This document shows, one piece after another, positions 39,332-48,366 of a DNA stretch of 64,000 bases. Numbering within the stretch: the stretch's first letter is position 1; the number at the start of each line of letters is the position of its first letter. This DNA comes from Campylobacter concisus (GTDB lineage Bacteria > Campylobacterota > Campylobacteria > Campylobacterales > Campylobacteraceae). The position numbers were made by a program, and so were the translations under genes. The notes beneath the pieces are model-generated. The model searched no databases. It was not told the DNA's origin and saw nothing but the letters and a program-made list of their open reading frames with translations. The stretch is from assembly GCF_015229955.1 (NCBI RefSeq), contig NZ_JAAKYZ010000001.1:62001-126000 (forward strand). The letters run 5' to 3'.

Positions 39332-40531
39332 TTAACAAGGCATCATCAAGACTTCTACTATCTCGCCTTTTTTAAGAATTTCTTTATCCATTGGGATCAT
39401 TAAAAGTGCAGCTTTGTTTGTTAAATTATTTACGATCGCTGAACTGCCAAGCTTTTTGCCATTTAGATTTACAAAATTTTTTCCTTCACGATTTTCTAAA
39501 TTTACAGCTGTAAATTCCAAAAATGGCGAGCGTTTTTTATAGTCTTCGTCCATTATCGCCGTGATCTTTGGCTCTTCTTGACCAAACCACGCATTTATTA
39601 GGACCCTCACGTAAAGCACACACATAACCATTGCCGAGTACGGAAATCCTGGCAGTGCAAAGATATATTTGTCACCTGATTTTGCCACTCTGATGTGACG
39701 GCCCGGTTTTATTGCAGCACCCTCGATGATAAGGCTAAAATTTTCATTTAAAGCGCCTTTTACAAAGTCGTAATCACCCATGCTTATGCCACCAGTCGTC
39801 ACTAATATATCAGCTGATTTTAGTGCGTTTATGATCGCTTTTTCGACAAGCTCGGCCTTATCTCTTACGATCTCGCAAAGGATCGGCTCCGCACCCATTT
39901 TGCGTATCTGCATAGCGATCCCTACGTGGTTTGAGCTGTGAATTTGTGCTGGATTTTCTAATGGCTCGCCAAGGTCTTTTATCTCACTACCAGTCGCTAG
40001 TATCGCCACTCTTGGGCGTATGAAAACGCTTACGTGAAAGACACCAAGCTCAGCAAGAAGTGCTATCTCAGCGTAGCTTAGACGAGCGCCTTTTTTTATT
40101 AAAATTTCACCTTTTTTGTAACTTTCCCCCACTTCGCGCACAGCAAAGCCCTTTGGCACACTCTTTTTGATGAGTATTTTTGAGCCGTTAACCTCGACAT
40201 TTTCTACCGGCACAAGAGTATCAGTGCCTTCGCTCATTAGTGAGCCAGTGAAAGTTTTTACACATTTACTACCCTCTATAACTAGTCCTTTGTCGCTTCC
40301 AGCGGGCAGGTCTGTGATGAGCTCAAGCTCGCTTAGGCCATCTTTAAAGGCAAAAGCGTATCCATCCATCGCTGAAACCGGCTTTGCTGGGTAATTTTCA
40401 GTGGCTGTCACGTCGTAGGCGATATTTCTATCAAGTGCGTCCGTGATGGCTACTTTTTCGACCTTTTCCCACGCATTTATTGTATCTTTTAGAATTTTTA
40501 GGCTATCTGCGTAACTCATAAAATCTTTCAT
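39332..40531 (-). CDS. moeA: Molybdopterin molybdenumtransferase MoeA
   Basis: This 399-residue enzyme inserts molybdate into adenylylated molybdopterin. MoeA features: 'PAKPVSAMDGYAFAF', 'LPAGSDKGLVIEGSKCVKTF', 'GEILIKKGARLSYAEIALLA', 'RVAILATGSEI', 'VTTGGISMGDYDFVKG' and 'IKPGRHIRVAK'. Start is taken at MKDFMSYAD, with AAAAGGATAAAA just upstream, rather than 13 codons earlier. It is divergent from yedE/fdhT, so molybdenum and selenium genes for formate dehydrogenase face each other. Confidence 0.94.
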   Translation of the reverse strand: MKDFMSYADSLKILKDTINAWEKVEKVAITDALDRNIAYDVTATENYPAKPVSAMDGYAFAFKDGLSELELITDLPAGSDKGLVIEGSKCVKTFTGSLMSEGTDTLVPVENVEVNGSKILIKKSVPKGFAVREVGESYKKGEILIKKGARLSYAEIALLAELGVFHVSVFIRPRVAILATGSEIKDLGEPLENPAQIHSSNHVGIAMQIRKMGAEPILCEIVRDKAELVEKAIINALKSADILVTTGGISMGDYDFVKGALNENFSLIIEGAAIKPGRHIRVAKSGDKYIFALPGFPYSAMVMCVLYVRVLINAWFGQEEPKITAIMDEDYKKRSPFLEFTAVNLENREGKNFVNLNGKKLGSSAIVNNLTNKAALLMIPMDKEILKKGEIVEVLMMPC

Positions 40532-40665
40532 TTTTATCCTTTTTATGAAATTTTTGCATATTCTATCCATTTCGCTCTTAAAAAATTAATCTTTGTTTTA
40601 TTTAATGATTATTAAAATGCCATTTAAGAAATCAGTTTGATTTTACCCTATACACAGGAAAATTC

Positions 40666-41724
40666 ATGAATAAAACAGTGCTTTACATCATCGCAGGTGC
40701 AAGCCTTGGCATTCTTGGCCCAGTGCTTGTTTATTTTGGCAACCCAGCAAACATGGGCGTTTGTGCGGCTTGCTTTTTAAGGGATAGCGTAGGTGCTCTT
40801 GGCTTTCACCAAGCCAAGGTCGTGCAGTATCTAAGGCCAGAAATTTTAGGTCTTATTATCGGAGGCTTTCTAGCAAGTATGCTTTGGAGTAGAAATTTCA
40901 CTCCAGTATCAGGCAGTGCGGCATTTTCTAGATTTTTCTTAGGCGTGTTTGCTATGATTGGTTGCCTTATCTTTTTGGGCTGCCCATGGAGAGCATTTTT
41001 ACGACTTGGTGGCGGAGATATGACTGCTATTGCTGGTCTTGTCGGTCTATTTGCTGGTGTTTTTGTTGGACGATTTTTTAAGAAAAATGGTTACGTCATA
41101 CCTGAAAATGATGCCACTACAAAACCAGTTGCGTTTTTGCCATTAATCATTGCTATTTTGCTTTTAATAGCCCTTGTCTTTGGCTTAAAACTTGGCGATA
41201 ATGGTGCATTATTTAGCTCAGAAAAAGGCCCAGGCTCACAGCACGCAAATATCTTTATCTCACTTATTTGCGCCATTGTTATTGGCATTTTTATGCAAAG
41301 AAGCAAATTTTGCTCGGTTGGTGCGATTAGCAAAGTTTTTGAGCGTGATCTTTCAATGTTTTATGGCATTGTATCTATCATCGTTTTTGCAAGTATCACA
41401 AATTTAGCTCTTGGGCAATATAAATTTGGCTTTGAAGCTCAACCTATCGCTCACAATGACGTCCTTTGGAATTTCCTTGGCATGAGCTTGGCTGGTCTTT
41501 GCTTTAGCCTAAGTTATGGCTGCCCAGGCAAACATTTAGTGCAAATGGGAGCTGGAAATTTAAGCTCAGCAGTATTTGTTTTAGGCATGGGAGCAGGCGC
41601 TGCGATAAGCCATAACTTCATACTTGCAAGCTCTGGAGCTGGCATCACTCCTTACGCTCCATATGCTGTAGCGATCGGCTTTATATACGCTATTTACGTT
41701 GGATTTTTCACTAAAAAAGCTTAA
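40666..41724 (+). CDS. fdhT: YedE-family selenium-linked membrane transporter (FdhT)
   Basis: This 352-residue protein has about nine membrane helices and two YeeE/YedE-type cysteine motifs, 'IFLGCPWRAFLRLGGGD' and 'LSYGCPGKHLVQMGAG', placed symmetrically. Such motifs bind and move a sulfur- or selenium-containing species across the membrane in YeeE. In C. jejuni the homologue FdhT is needed for formate dehydrogenase activity and pairs with a TusA-like FdhU. No fdhU follows it here, but YedF (28512) contains a TusA domain. It is divergent from moeA and ends before a strong hairpin. Confidence 0.88.
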   Translation: MNKTVLYIIAGASLGILGPVLVYFGNPANMGVCAACFLRDSVGALGFHQAKVVQYLRPEILGLIIGGFLASMLWSRNFTPVSGSAAFSRFFLGVFAMIGCLIFLGCPWRAFLRLGGGDMTAIAGLVGLFAGVFVGRFFKKNGYVIPENDATTKPVAFLPLIIAILLLIALVFGLKLGDNGALFSSEKGPGSQHANIFISLICAIVIGIFMQRSKFCSVGAISKVFERDLSMFYGIVSIIVFASITNLALGQYKFGFEAQPIAHNDVLWNFLGMSLAGLCFSLSYGCPGKHLVQMGAGNLSSAVFVLGMGAGAAISHNFILASSGAGITPYAPYAVAIGFIYAIYVGFFTKKA

Positions 41725-41726
41725 CT

Positions 41727-41754
41727 AAATTTGGCTGCTTTTGCAGTCAAATTT
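41727..41754. terminator. Bidirectional terminator after fdhT
   Basis: AAATTTGGCTGC and GCAGTCAAATTT pair (one G-T) around a TTTT loop in the short gap between fdhT and the minus-strand ABC remnant. Confidence 0.65.
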
Positions 41755-42143
41755 ACTCACTTTTTATATCTATCACCTCATCAAAAAGTTCAAAAAGCTC
41801 GCGTTGATGTGTGATCATCATCACGCCAAGTTCCTTAAAATCGCTCTTTAAATTTTTCAAAATTTCAGCCGCTGAAGTATTATCCAGTGCTGAGGTTGCC
41901 TCGTCTAAGAATAAAAATTTAGGCTTTGCAAGATAGACTCTGGCAAAATTTAGCCTCTGAGCCTCGCCTCCACTCATTATCTTAGGATAGTCTAAAATTT
42001 CATCTAAATTTTTAAATTTGCTAAGGCCAACTCTGGCTAAAATTTTATAAATTTCACTATCATTTTTGCTCATTTTTGTTCGGATAGGAGATGAGTTCTC
42101 TTAAGCTAGATCTAACCAAATATGGCTTTTGGGATAAGATTTG
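41753..42143 (-). pseudogene. ABC transporter ATPase remnant
   Basis: Only the C-terminal half of an ABC ATPase is present. Reading leftwards from 42140 gives a Q-loop region 'ILSQKPYLVRSSLRELISYP'. A one-base excess in an A5 run then shifts the frame, and the rest continues as 'SEIYKILARVGLSKFKNL', signature 'MSGGEAQRLNFAR', Walker B 'FLFLDEATSALD' and a final 'MITHQRELF'. The Walker A half is absent, and a stop (TAA) precedes the Q-loop. It cannot be a working ATPase. The intact remainder (41753-42073) could be mistaken for a small gene. Confidence 0.78.
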
Positions 42144-42222
42144 TTACTTTTAGGTAGCTTACACTAAAGCTAAAATATATTTATGGGAGTTAAAATTGAA
42201 AAAAGTTTAATTCTATTGAGAG

Positions 42223-42249
42223 AATTTAGCCACCAAAGATGGCTAAATT
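42223..42249 (-). terminator. Hairpin after the SurA-like gene
   Basis: Ten-base arms AATTTAGCCA and TGGCTAAATT around seven bases lie just past the minus-strand stop. No strong T-run follows on that strand. Confidence 0.5.
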
Positions 42250-42254
42250 TGAAG

Positions 42255-43085
42255 TTATCTTAAAATTTGAATCTTTGCTTTTGCGCGGAGTTTATCAAAA
42301 TAATCAGCCATAAGTTTTTCTTGCTCACCTTGATAAAGCTCATTTATAACATTATCCTTAACGTCTGCAAAGCTTGGAGTGTATGAGCCTATTTTCTCTT
42401 TTACATAAAACATATCAAAGCTGTCAGGCCCTTGCAAAGGCTGTGTGTAGTCACCGTTATTTGTGCTTGAGATGATCGCAGCAAGCCTTGGATCTATGCT
42501 TTGATAGTCCAAACTAACCTCTTGTGTTTGCACGCCGTCTAACAGCTTCGGACTTGTCTTTTGAGCCTCAAGTAGCTCAGGATCTTTTGCTCTATAAACT
42601 ACGACTCTAGCGGTGCTAAAGACCTTAAATTTATCAGGATTAGCGTCAAAATACATCTTTGCTTTTTGCTCATTTACATTTTTGCCAGCTTCAGCCAAGA
42701 TGCTTTTATAAAGCTTTTCTTGAAGCATCTTTTTTTCTATGTTGTTTTTAAACTCCAAAAAGTCCATGCCTTGAGCTTGGATAGAGCTTCTAAACTGCGA
42801 ATTTGTCATACCATTTTGCTTTGCAATTGATTCTATTCTATCGTTTAGCTCAAATGGTGTTACACTAATGTTTAAATTTTTTATCTGAGCATCTTCGAGT
42901 CTATCTCTTATGAGTAAATTTAAGGCATCTTGTTCGCTAGCTCTTAGCTGCTCTTTCAAGCTATAAACTTCATAAAGCGTGATTGGTTCGTTCTCTACAA
43001 TAGCTGCGATACCGTTTATCATCTGAGCCGAATATAAATTTAAAGCACTTAGCATGCCAGCAGCCAAAAAGAGCAATTTTTTCAT
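42255..43085 (-). CDS. SurA-like periplasmic chaperone/peptidyl-prolyl isomerase
   Basis: This 276-residue protein has a signal peptide (MKKLLFLAAGMLSALNLYS) and a SurA N-terminal chaperone domain ('NGIAAIVENEPITLYEVYSL', 'VTPFELNDRIESIAKQNGMT'). A C-terminal parvulin-like domain is reduced ('FSTARVVVYRAKDPELLEAQ', 'TPSFADVKDNVINEL'). It helps fold outer-membrane proteins. The C. jejuni homologue also lies divergently next to gltX. The longer frame to 43130 starts in the gltX upstream region; the start MKKLL is preferred because it opens a perfect signal peptide. Confidence 0.85.
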   Translation of the reverse strand: MKKLLFLAAGMLSALNLYSAQMINGIAAIVENEPITLYEVYSLKEQLRASEQDALNLLIRDRLEDAQIKNLNISVTPFELNDRIESIAKQNGMTNSQFRSSIQAQGMDFLEFKNNIEKKMLQEKLYKSILAEAGKNVNEQKAKMYFDANPDKFKVFSTARVVVYRAKDPELLEAQKTSPKLLDGVQTQEVSLDYQSIDPRLAAIISSTNNGDYTQPLQGPDSFDMFYVKEKIGSYTPSFADVKDNVINELYQGEQEKLMADYFDKLRAKAKIQILR

Positions 43086-43155
43086 AATAAAACCTTTATT
43101 TAAGTATTTAGTAAATATAATTTTGGGCAATTATAACATAAAAATAAGGCACAAA

Positions 43156-44535
43156 ATGATAGTTACTAGATTTGCTCCGTCGCCTACTGGATACCTACAT
43201 ATAGGCGGACTTAGGACAGCCCTTTATAATTATTTATACGCAAGAGCTAATAATGGAAAATTTTTACTTCGCATCGAAGATACTGACCTAAAACGAAATT
43301 CAGAAGAAGCCACGAAAGCCATAAAAGAGGCATTTGCTTGGTGCAAGCTAGATCACGACGGCGAAGTGACATATCAGTCAAAGAGATTTGATCTTTACAA
43401 AGAGTATGTTAAAAAACTACTTGAAGAAGGCAAGGCATATAAATGCTATATGAGCAAGGACGAGCTTGAAGAGCTTAGAGCTAGCCAAGAGGCTAGAAAA
43501 GAGCGCCCAAAATATGATAATAGATATAGAGATTTTAAAGGCACGCCTCCAGCTGGCATCGAGCCAGTCATCCGTATCAAAGCCCCACTTAGTGGCGAAA
43601 TCGTCATACATGATGGCATAAAGGGTGAGGTTAAATTTAAGGTTGAAGACATATTAGACGACTTCATCATCGCAAGAAGCGACGGCACACCAACTTATAA
43701 CTTCACGGTTGTGATAGATGACGCACTAATGGGCGTAACAGACGTCATCCGTGGTGATGATCACCTTTCAAATACCCCAAAACAGATCGTTCTTTACGAA
43801 GCACTTGGCTTTAAGGTACCAAAATTTTATCACGTCGCTATGATAAACGGAGAGGATGGTAAAAAGCTTAGCAAAAGACACGGCGCAACTGACGTTATGG
43901 AGTATAAAAAGATGGGCTACCTGCCTGAAGCGCTCTTAAATTTTCTCGTTCGTCTTGGCTGGAGCCACGGCGATGATGAGATTTTTACTATCGATGATAT
44001 GCTTAAATACTTTAATCCAAACGATATCAACAAAAGCTCAAGCACCTACAATGCTCAAAAGCTTGACTGGCTAAATTCTCACTACATCAAGACCTTGCCT
44101 TACGAGAGGCTAGCGCACGATATGCTTGAGTTTGGCGTTGATTTTAAGGCTTTGGTAAAGGGCGAGCTACTGCTAAATTCGCTCCGTGAGAGATCAAAGA
44201 CATTAATCGAAATGGCAAATAGCGCAAACACGATCATCAACGCTCCAAAAAGCTACGATGAGAAAGCTTGGGCTAAATTTATAAATGAAAATAGTAAAGA
44301 AAATTTGGCTAAATTTGCTCAAATTTTAGATCGTGACCTTGACGCAAAGGGCTACGAGGAGCTAACAAATAAATTTTTAGAGCAAAATGGCTTAAAGCTA
44401 AAAGACCTAGCTCAGGCTCTAAGAATAGCGCTAACTGGCTCAAGCGTGAGCCCAAGCATATTTGAGGTGCTTGAAGTAGTGGGCAGTAGCGAGACGAAAA
44501 ATAGAATACAAAATTTATTAAAGGAAGAGAAATGA
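43156..44535 (+). CDS. gltX: Glutamyl-tRNA synthetase
   Basis: This 459-residue class I synthetase charges tRNA-Glu (and in this group often tRNA-Gln). It has the HIGH-type motif '[20 protein letters not shown]' at the very N-terminus, '[15 protein letters not shown]', '[20 protein letters not shown]' and the KMSKS-type '[11 protein letters not shown]'. Epsilonproteobacteria usually have two gltX genes; which one this is cannot be decided from the sequence alone. The ATG at 43156 is chosen because the signature follows it at once; a longer frame to 43054 would run into the divergent surA gene. It overlaps the malic enzyme gene by four bases. Confidence 0.94.
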   Translation: MIVTRFAPSPTGYLHIGGLRTALYNYLYARANNGKFLLRIEDTDLKRNSEEATKAIKEAFAWCKLDHDGEVTYQSKRFDLYKEYVKKLLEEGKAYKCYMSKDELEELRASQEARKERPKYDNRYRDFKGTPPAGIEPVIRIKAPLSGEIVIHDGIKGEVKFKVEDILDDFIIARSDGTPTYNFTVVIDDALMGVTDVIRGDDHLSNTPKQIVLYEALGFKVPKFYHVAMINGEDGKKLSKRHGATDVMEYKKMGYLPEALLNFLVRLGWSHGDDEIFTIDDMLKYFNPNDINKSSSTYNAQKLDWLNSHYIKTLPYERLAHDMLEFGVDFKALVKGELLLNSLRERSKTLIEMANSANTIINAPKSYDEKAWAKFINENSKENLAKFAQILDRDLDAKGYEELTNKFLEQNGLKLKDLAQALRIALTGSSVSPSIFEVLEVVGSSETKNRIQNLLKEEK

Positions 44536-45785
44536 CACATGTAACTAAAGAAGAAGCACTAAACTACCACATAGGTGGTAAGATCGAGATAAAGGTAAAG
44601 ACACCTTGCGAGACGTCAAGAGACCTTTCAATGGCCTATACACCGGGTGTTGCAGAGCCTTGCAAAGAGATAGAAGCTGATAATGAACTAGCTTATAAAT
44701 ATACAAATAAAGCAAATTTAGTAGCCGTTATCACCGATGGCACAGCTGTTCTTGGACTTGGCGATATAGGCGCTATCGCTGGTAAGCCAGTTATGGAAGG
44801 AAAGTCAGTTTTATTTAAAAAATTTGCAAACGTTGATGCCTTTGACATCGAGCTAGATGAGCATGATCCTGATAAGATCGTTGAAATTTGCAAGGCTCTT
44901 GCTCCGACATTTGGCGGTATAAATTTAGAAGATATCCGTGCTCCAAAGTGCTTTGAGATAGAAAGAAAGCTTCAAGAAGCAGTCGATATCCCTGTAATGC
45001 ACGACGATCAGCACGGTACAGCTATGATAACAAGTGCTGGTATGATAAATGCGATGGAAATTTCTGGCAAAGATATCTCAAAGATAAAGATCGTAGTTAG
45101 CGGCGCAGGCGCAGCTGGCATAGCGTGCGCTAAGATGTATAAAGCACTTGGTGCAAAACACATCGTGATGATAGATAGTAAGGGCGTAATTCATTCAAAA
45201 AGAACAGACCTAACGCCTGAAAAGGTAGAGTTTGCGCTTGAAACTGAGGATAGAACTCTAGCTGATGCGATGAGGGGCGCTGATATGTTTTTAGGTCTTT
45301 CTAAGCCTGGTGTGCTTACAAAAGAGATGGTTGCGTCAATGAATAAAGAGCCTATCATCTTTGCTTTGGCAAACCCAGTGCCTGAAATTTATCCAGAGGA
45401 CGTTGAGGCTGTAAGAAGTGACGTTATGATGGGCACAGGCAGAAGTGACTATCCTAACCAAGTAAATAATGTTTTAGGTTTCCCTTTTATCTTTAGAGGC
45501 GCGCTTGACGTTAGAGCTAAAAAGATCACTGAAAATATGAAAATGGCTGCAGCTAGAGCGCTTGCGCAGCTTGCAAAAGAGCCAGTGCCAGCTGAAGTTT
45601 TAAAAGCAAGTGGCGTTAGCGAGCTAAAATTTGGCAAAGAGTACATCATCCCAAAACCATTTGATAAACGTGTGCTAACAGCGGTTGCTCCAGCAGTTGC
45701 AAAAGCTGCGGTTGAAGATGGTGTAGCGAGAGTAAAAGATTTTGATGTTGAGGCTTATAAAGCCAAGCTTGCAAAAGGATTTTAA
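44532..45785 (+). CDS. Malic enzyme (malate dehydrogenase, oxaloacetate-decarboxylating)
   Basis: This 417-residue enzyme converts malate to pyruvate and CO2 with NAD(P)+. Visible motifs: '[15 protein letters not shown]', '[20 protein letters not shown]', '[18 protein letters not shown]', '[20 protein letters not shown]' (Rossmann) and '[13 protein letters not shown]'. It is the short type without a phosphotransacetylase tail. The start overlaps the end of gltX, and a terminator follows. The same order (surA/gltX/malic enzyme/upp) occurs in C. jejuni. Confidence 0.95.
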   Translation: MTHVTKEEALNYHIGGKIEIKVKTPCETSRDLSMAYTPGVAEPCKEIEADNELAYKYTNKANLVAVITDGTAVLGLGDIGAIAGKPVMEGKSVLFKKFANVDAFDIELDEHDPDKIVEICKALAPTFGGINLEDIRAPKCFEIERKLQEAVDIPVMHDDQHGTAMITSAGMINAMEISGKDISKIKIVVSGAGAAGIACAKMYKALGAKHIVMIDSKGVIHSKRTDLTPEKVEFALETEDRTLADAMRGADMFLGLSKPGVLTKEMVASMNKEPIIFALANPVPEIYPEDVEAVRSDVMMGTGRSDYPNQVNNVLGFPFIFRGALDVRAKKITENMKMAAARALAQLAKEPVPAEVLKASGVSELKFGKEYIIPKPFDKRVLTAVAPAVAKAAVEDGVARVKDFDVEAYKAKLAKGF

Positions 45786-45787
45786 AA

Positions 45788-45815
45788 TTTAGCCCAAATT
45801 TTGGGCTAAACTCTT
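45788..45815 (+). terminator. Terminator of gltX-malic enzyme
   Basis: Ten-base arms TTTAGCCCAA and TTGGGCTAAA around ATT, followed by CTCTTTT, three bases after the stop. Confidence 0.75.
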
Positions 45816-45868
45816 TTGGCATTTTGTAAAGATAAACCCTGTAAAAATAGTAAATTTAAGGATAAAAA

Positions 45869-46495
45869 ATGCAAAACGTGAAGCTCATCTCACACCCACT
45901 GATCGAGCATAAATTAACCATTCTACGTGATAAAAACACCCAACCTTTTCAGTTTCGCATGCTAGTTGATGAGATCAGTTATCTTATGATCTTTGAAGCG
46001 ACTAGAAATTTAAAAGTAAAAGATGTAAAAATCCAAACTCCAGTTGCGGTGGCAGATGCAAAAAGGCTTACTACAAAGGTGATGATATGCCCTATTTTAA
46101 GGGCCGCACTTGGCATGCTTGATAGTGTCTTTACCATCATCCCAGATGCAAGCGTGGGCTTTTTGGGCTTTCAGCGAAACGAAGAGACAGCGCAGGCTGA
46201 GTTTTTCTACGCAAAGCTTCCAAAAGACGCAAAAGAGCGCATGGCGATCATCATCGATCCTATGTTTGCAACTGGCGGCACGGCGATAGATGCGGTCAAA
46301 TTCTTGCGTGAAAAGGGCGTTAAAGAGATCAAATTTATCTCTATCATCGCTGCTCCTGAGGGGCTAAAGAGATTTAGTGGAATTTATCCAGATGTCGAGG
46401 TCTATACGGCATCGATTGATGAAAAACTAAACGAGAAAAACTACATCGTTCCAGGTCTTGGTGATGCTGGCGATAGAGTTTTTAACACGCTTTAA
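45869..46495 (+). CDS. upp: Uracil phosphoribosyltransferase
   Basis: This 208-residue enzyme salvages uracil to UMP with PRPP. The PRPP-binding motif 'MAIIIDPMFATGGTAIDAV' and the C-terminal 'ENYIVPGLGDAGDR'-type end (here 'NYIVPGLGDAGDR') are clear, as is 'VKLISHPLIEHKLTILRDKN' at the N-terminus. It starts the group upp, barnase-like, barstar-like, mqnA, all packed closely. Length is normal. Confidence 0.96.
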   Translation: MQNVKLISHPLIEHKLTILRDKNTQPFQFRMLVDEISYLMIFEATRNLKVKDVKIQTPVAVADAKRLTTKVMICPILRAALGMLDSVFTIIPDASVGFLGFQRNEETAQAEFFYAKLPKDAKERMAIIIDPMFATGGTAIDAVKFLREKGVKEIKFISIIAAPEGLKRFSGIYPDVEVYTASIDEKLNEKNYIVPGLGDAGDRVFNTL

Positions 46496-46504
46496 GGGCA
46501 AAAT

Positions 46505-47011
46505 TTGAACAAAAGACTTTTGCCAGCCTTAGTCGCCTTTATCATTGCTATTATTGTTGGCACTTTTTTCTTTTCAAATAATGGTAGTGAAGCAAATAAA
46601 AATGCTCAAATTTTACTTGAGCAACTAAACAAAGAGGGACAAAAGAGCCAGAGTCTCGCAGAAAACGGCTCATACACCTCAAAAGATGAGGTTGCTCTTT
46701 ATATCTATAAATTTAACAAGCTACCAAAGAATTTCATAACCAAAAAAGAGGCACTTGATCTTGGCTGGGATGCAAAAAGTGGAAATTTATGGCAGATAAG
46801 TGGTGGCAAAAGTATCGGCGGAGATAGATTTTCAAACAGAGAAAAGAGACTGCCTGAGGCTGATGGTAGAAAGTGGTTTGAGTGCGATGTAAATTATAAT
46901 GGTGGCAGACGCGGCGCTGAGAGAATTTTATATTCAAACGACGGGCTTATCTACTATACGCCTGATCACTACGAGCATTTTTACCTGCTTTATGAGAAGA
47001 GGATGCAATGA
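46505..47011 (+). CDS. Barnase-family ribonuclease with N-terminal anchor
   Basis: This 168-residue protein has an N-terminal membrane or signal segment (about residues 7-24), a short linker and a barnase domain from about 57. Barnase landmarks align closely: 'KFNKLPKNFITKKEALDLGW', 'GKSIGGDRFSNREKRLPEAD', 'WFECDVNYNGG', 'AERILYSNDGLIYYTPDHYE'. The catalytic triad Glu73, Arg87, His102 of barnase corresponds to Glu126, Arg140 and His155, all present, so it should cleave RNA. It starts at TTG nine bases after upp. The next gene encodes a barstar, overlapping by four bases. It may be secreted or held in the envelope. Confidence 0.9.
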   Translation: MNKRLLPALVAFIIAIIVGTFFFSNNGSEANKNAQILLEQLNKEGQKSQSLAENGSYTSKDEVALYIYKFNKLPKNFITKKEALDLGWDAKSGNLWQISGGKSIGGDRFSNREKRLPEADGRKWFECDVNYNGGRRGAERILYSNDGLIYYTPDHYEHFYLLYEKRMQ

Positions 47012-47280
47012 AAAGCGTGATCTTAGATGCTAAAAAGATGCTCGAAAAAGAAAAAATGCATGAGTATTTTGCTAAGAAATTTGACCTACCAGAGTACTAC
47101 GGCAAAAATTTAGACGCGCTCTTTGACTGCCTTTGTGAGATAAATGAGCCAACGCTTATAAAGCTAAAAAACGAAAATGCTTTGGATAGTGCCACAAAAG
47201 AGAGCTTAACCCAGCTATTTCGCGATGTTTGCAGTGAAAACGCGCTAGTTAAATTTGAGCTTGTAAAAGATGAAAAATGA
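47008..47280 (+). CDS. Barstar-family ribonuclease inhibitor
   Basis: This 90-residue protein matches barstar, notably 'LPEYYGKNLDALFDCL', where Tyr30/Tyr31 and Asp36/Asp40 correspond to the barstar residues (Asp35, Asp39) that fill the barnase active site. It is translationally coupled to the barnase gene (ATGA), as expected of a toxin-immunity pair. It has no signal peptide, so it protects the cytosol before the nuclease leaves the cell. It overlaps mqnA by four bases. Confidence 0.92.
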   Translation: MKSVILDAKKMLEKEKMHEYFAKKFDLPEYYGKNLDALFDCLCEINEPTLIKLKNENALDSATKESLTQLFRDVCSENALVKFELVKDEK

Positions 47281-47957
47281 TATTTGGAAAGATCGATTAC
47301 CTAAATTTACTCCCATTTCACGTATTTTTAAAATCAGCCCCACTAAGCTCTCAGATAAAAAAGGCGATCGAGTTTAAAAAGGGCTTGCCAAGTAAGCTAA
47401 ATAGGGCACTAAATGCCAGAAAGATCGATGCTGCGGTGATCTCAAGCATAGCTAGCAAAAAGGCAAATTTAAAGAAACTAAATTTTGGAATAGTCGCCAA
47501 AAAAGAAGTAAAAAGTGTGCTTGTGCGCAAAAACTCAGCCCCAAAACCAGATCCTGCCTCAGCTAGCTCAAACGCCCTAGCCAAAGTGCTTAAGCTAAAT
47601 GGTGAGGTGATCATAGGTGATAGGGCGCTAAAGGCATACTTGAGTGAGGGCAAAGAGTGCTTTTATGACCTTGGTAAAATTTGGCACGAAAAGACAAATT
47701 TGCCATTTGTTTTTGGTAGATTTTCTTACGTAAAAAATGGCTCGTTCTACAAAAAACTGGTCGTAAAATTTTTACAAAAAAACGTAAAGATCCCAAACTA
47801 TATCTTAGCCCAGTATGCTAAAAGCCGCGACATAAACGAGCAAGACATTAAGTGGTATCTTAAATTTATAAGCTACAAGATCGGTGCAAAAGAGCAAAAA
47901 TCACTCCGAAAATTTTTTAAAGAAAATAGACTATTAAAAGCAGCAAAAAAGAATTAA
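47277..47957 (+). CDS. mqnA: Chorismate dehydratase MqnA (futalosine pathway)
   Basis: This 226-residue enzyme makes 3-enolpyruvyl-benzoate from chorismate, the first step of the futalosine route to menaquinone used by Campylobacter. MqnA features: 'FGKIDYLNLLPFHVFL', 'IDAAVISSIASKK' and 'VIIGDRALKAYL' followed by 'YDLGKIWHEKTNLPFVFGRF'. It is the last gene of the upp group, coupled to barstar by ATGA. Menaquinone is the acceptor for FdhC. Confidence 0.9.
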   Translation: MIFGKIDYLNLLPFHVFLKSAPLSSQIKKAIEFKKGLPSKLNRALNARKIDAAVISSIASKKANLKKLNFGIVAKKEVKSVLVRKNSAPKPDPASASSNALAKVLKLNGEVIIGDRALKAYLSEGKECFYDLGKIWHEKTNLPFVFGRFSYVKNGSFYKKLVVKFLQKNVKIPNYILAQYAKSRDINEQDIKWYLKFISYKIGAKEQKSLRKFFKENRLLKAAKKN

Positions 47958-47999
47958 ATTTTTATAGTTTCTTGGCAGGCGCTAAAAGCTATAAAAATT
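47957..47999 (+). terminator. Hairpin after mqnA
   Basis: Eleven-base perfect arms AATTTTTATAG and CTATAAAAATT enclose a 21-base loop directly at the mqnA stop. The loop is long for a terminator. Confidence 0.4.
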
Positions 48000-48032
48000 A
48001 GTTATGATGTATATTAGTTGAGTTATCATTAC

Positions 48033-48314
48033 TTATATTTTTATATTTATCATCATTTTGTGGTGATCGTATATATGCATGTTCATCGCGCCCTCATTAG
48101 CCCTGTAGCCAGTTATGGTGGGATCAATCATGACAAATATCATAGCGACGTGTCCGACGATTAAAAAGAATATGAGCAGGCAAAAGTGAAACTTTAGCCT
48201 TACCTTTTTGCTTGCGTTTTTATAGATCAAATTTAGCTCTAAAAGGGCTATGCTAAGAAGTGGGATGACGCCGATAAGATAAAAATTTACACATAGATGG
48301 CAAGATAGCTACAA
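48033..48314 (-). pseudogene. Fragment of a small membrane protein
   Basis: An open frame with no start runs leftwards from about 48312 (after a TAG). It encodes 'CHLCVNFYLIGVIPLLSIAL', a basic stretch, a second membrane helix 'FHFCLLIFFLIVGHVAMIFV' and a His/Met-rich end with 'GAMNMHIYDHHKMM'. Two helices and a metal-type His/Met tail suggest a small membrane protein missing its N-terminus. I do not recognise the family. An internal ATG (48230) would give 65 residues. Confidence 0.5.
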
Positions 48315-48329
48315 AATTTAAGAAGATAT

Positions 48330-48363
48330 AAATTTACTCAAAGCCTAAGCTAAGAGTAAATTT
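48330..48363 (-). terminator. Terminator of the TorD-like gene
   Basis: Ten-base arms AAATTTACTC and GAGTAAATTT around 14 bases lie just after the minus-strand stop. Confidence 0.6.
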
Positions 48364-48366
48364 AAG

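Noticed and set aside
43054-43155. A 34-codon N-terminal extension of GltX
   Set aside because: It would run through the divergent surA start, and the class I signature begins immediately after the ATG at 43156.
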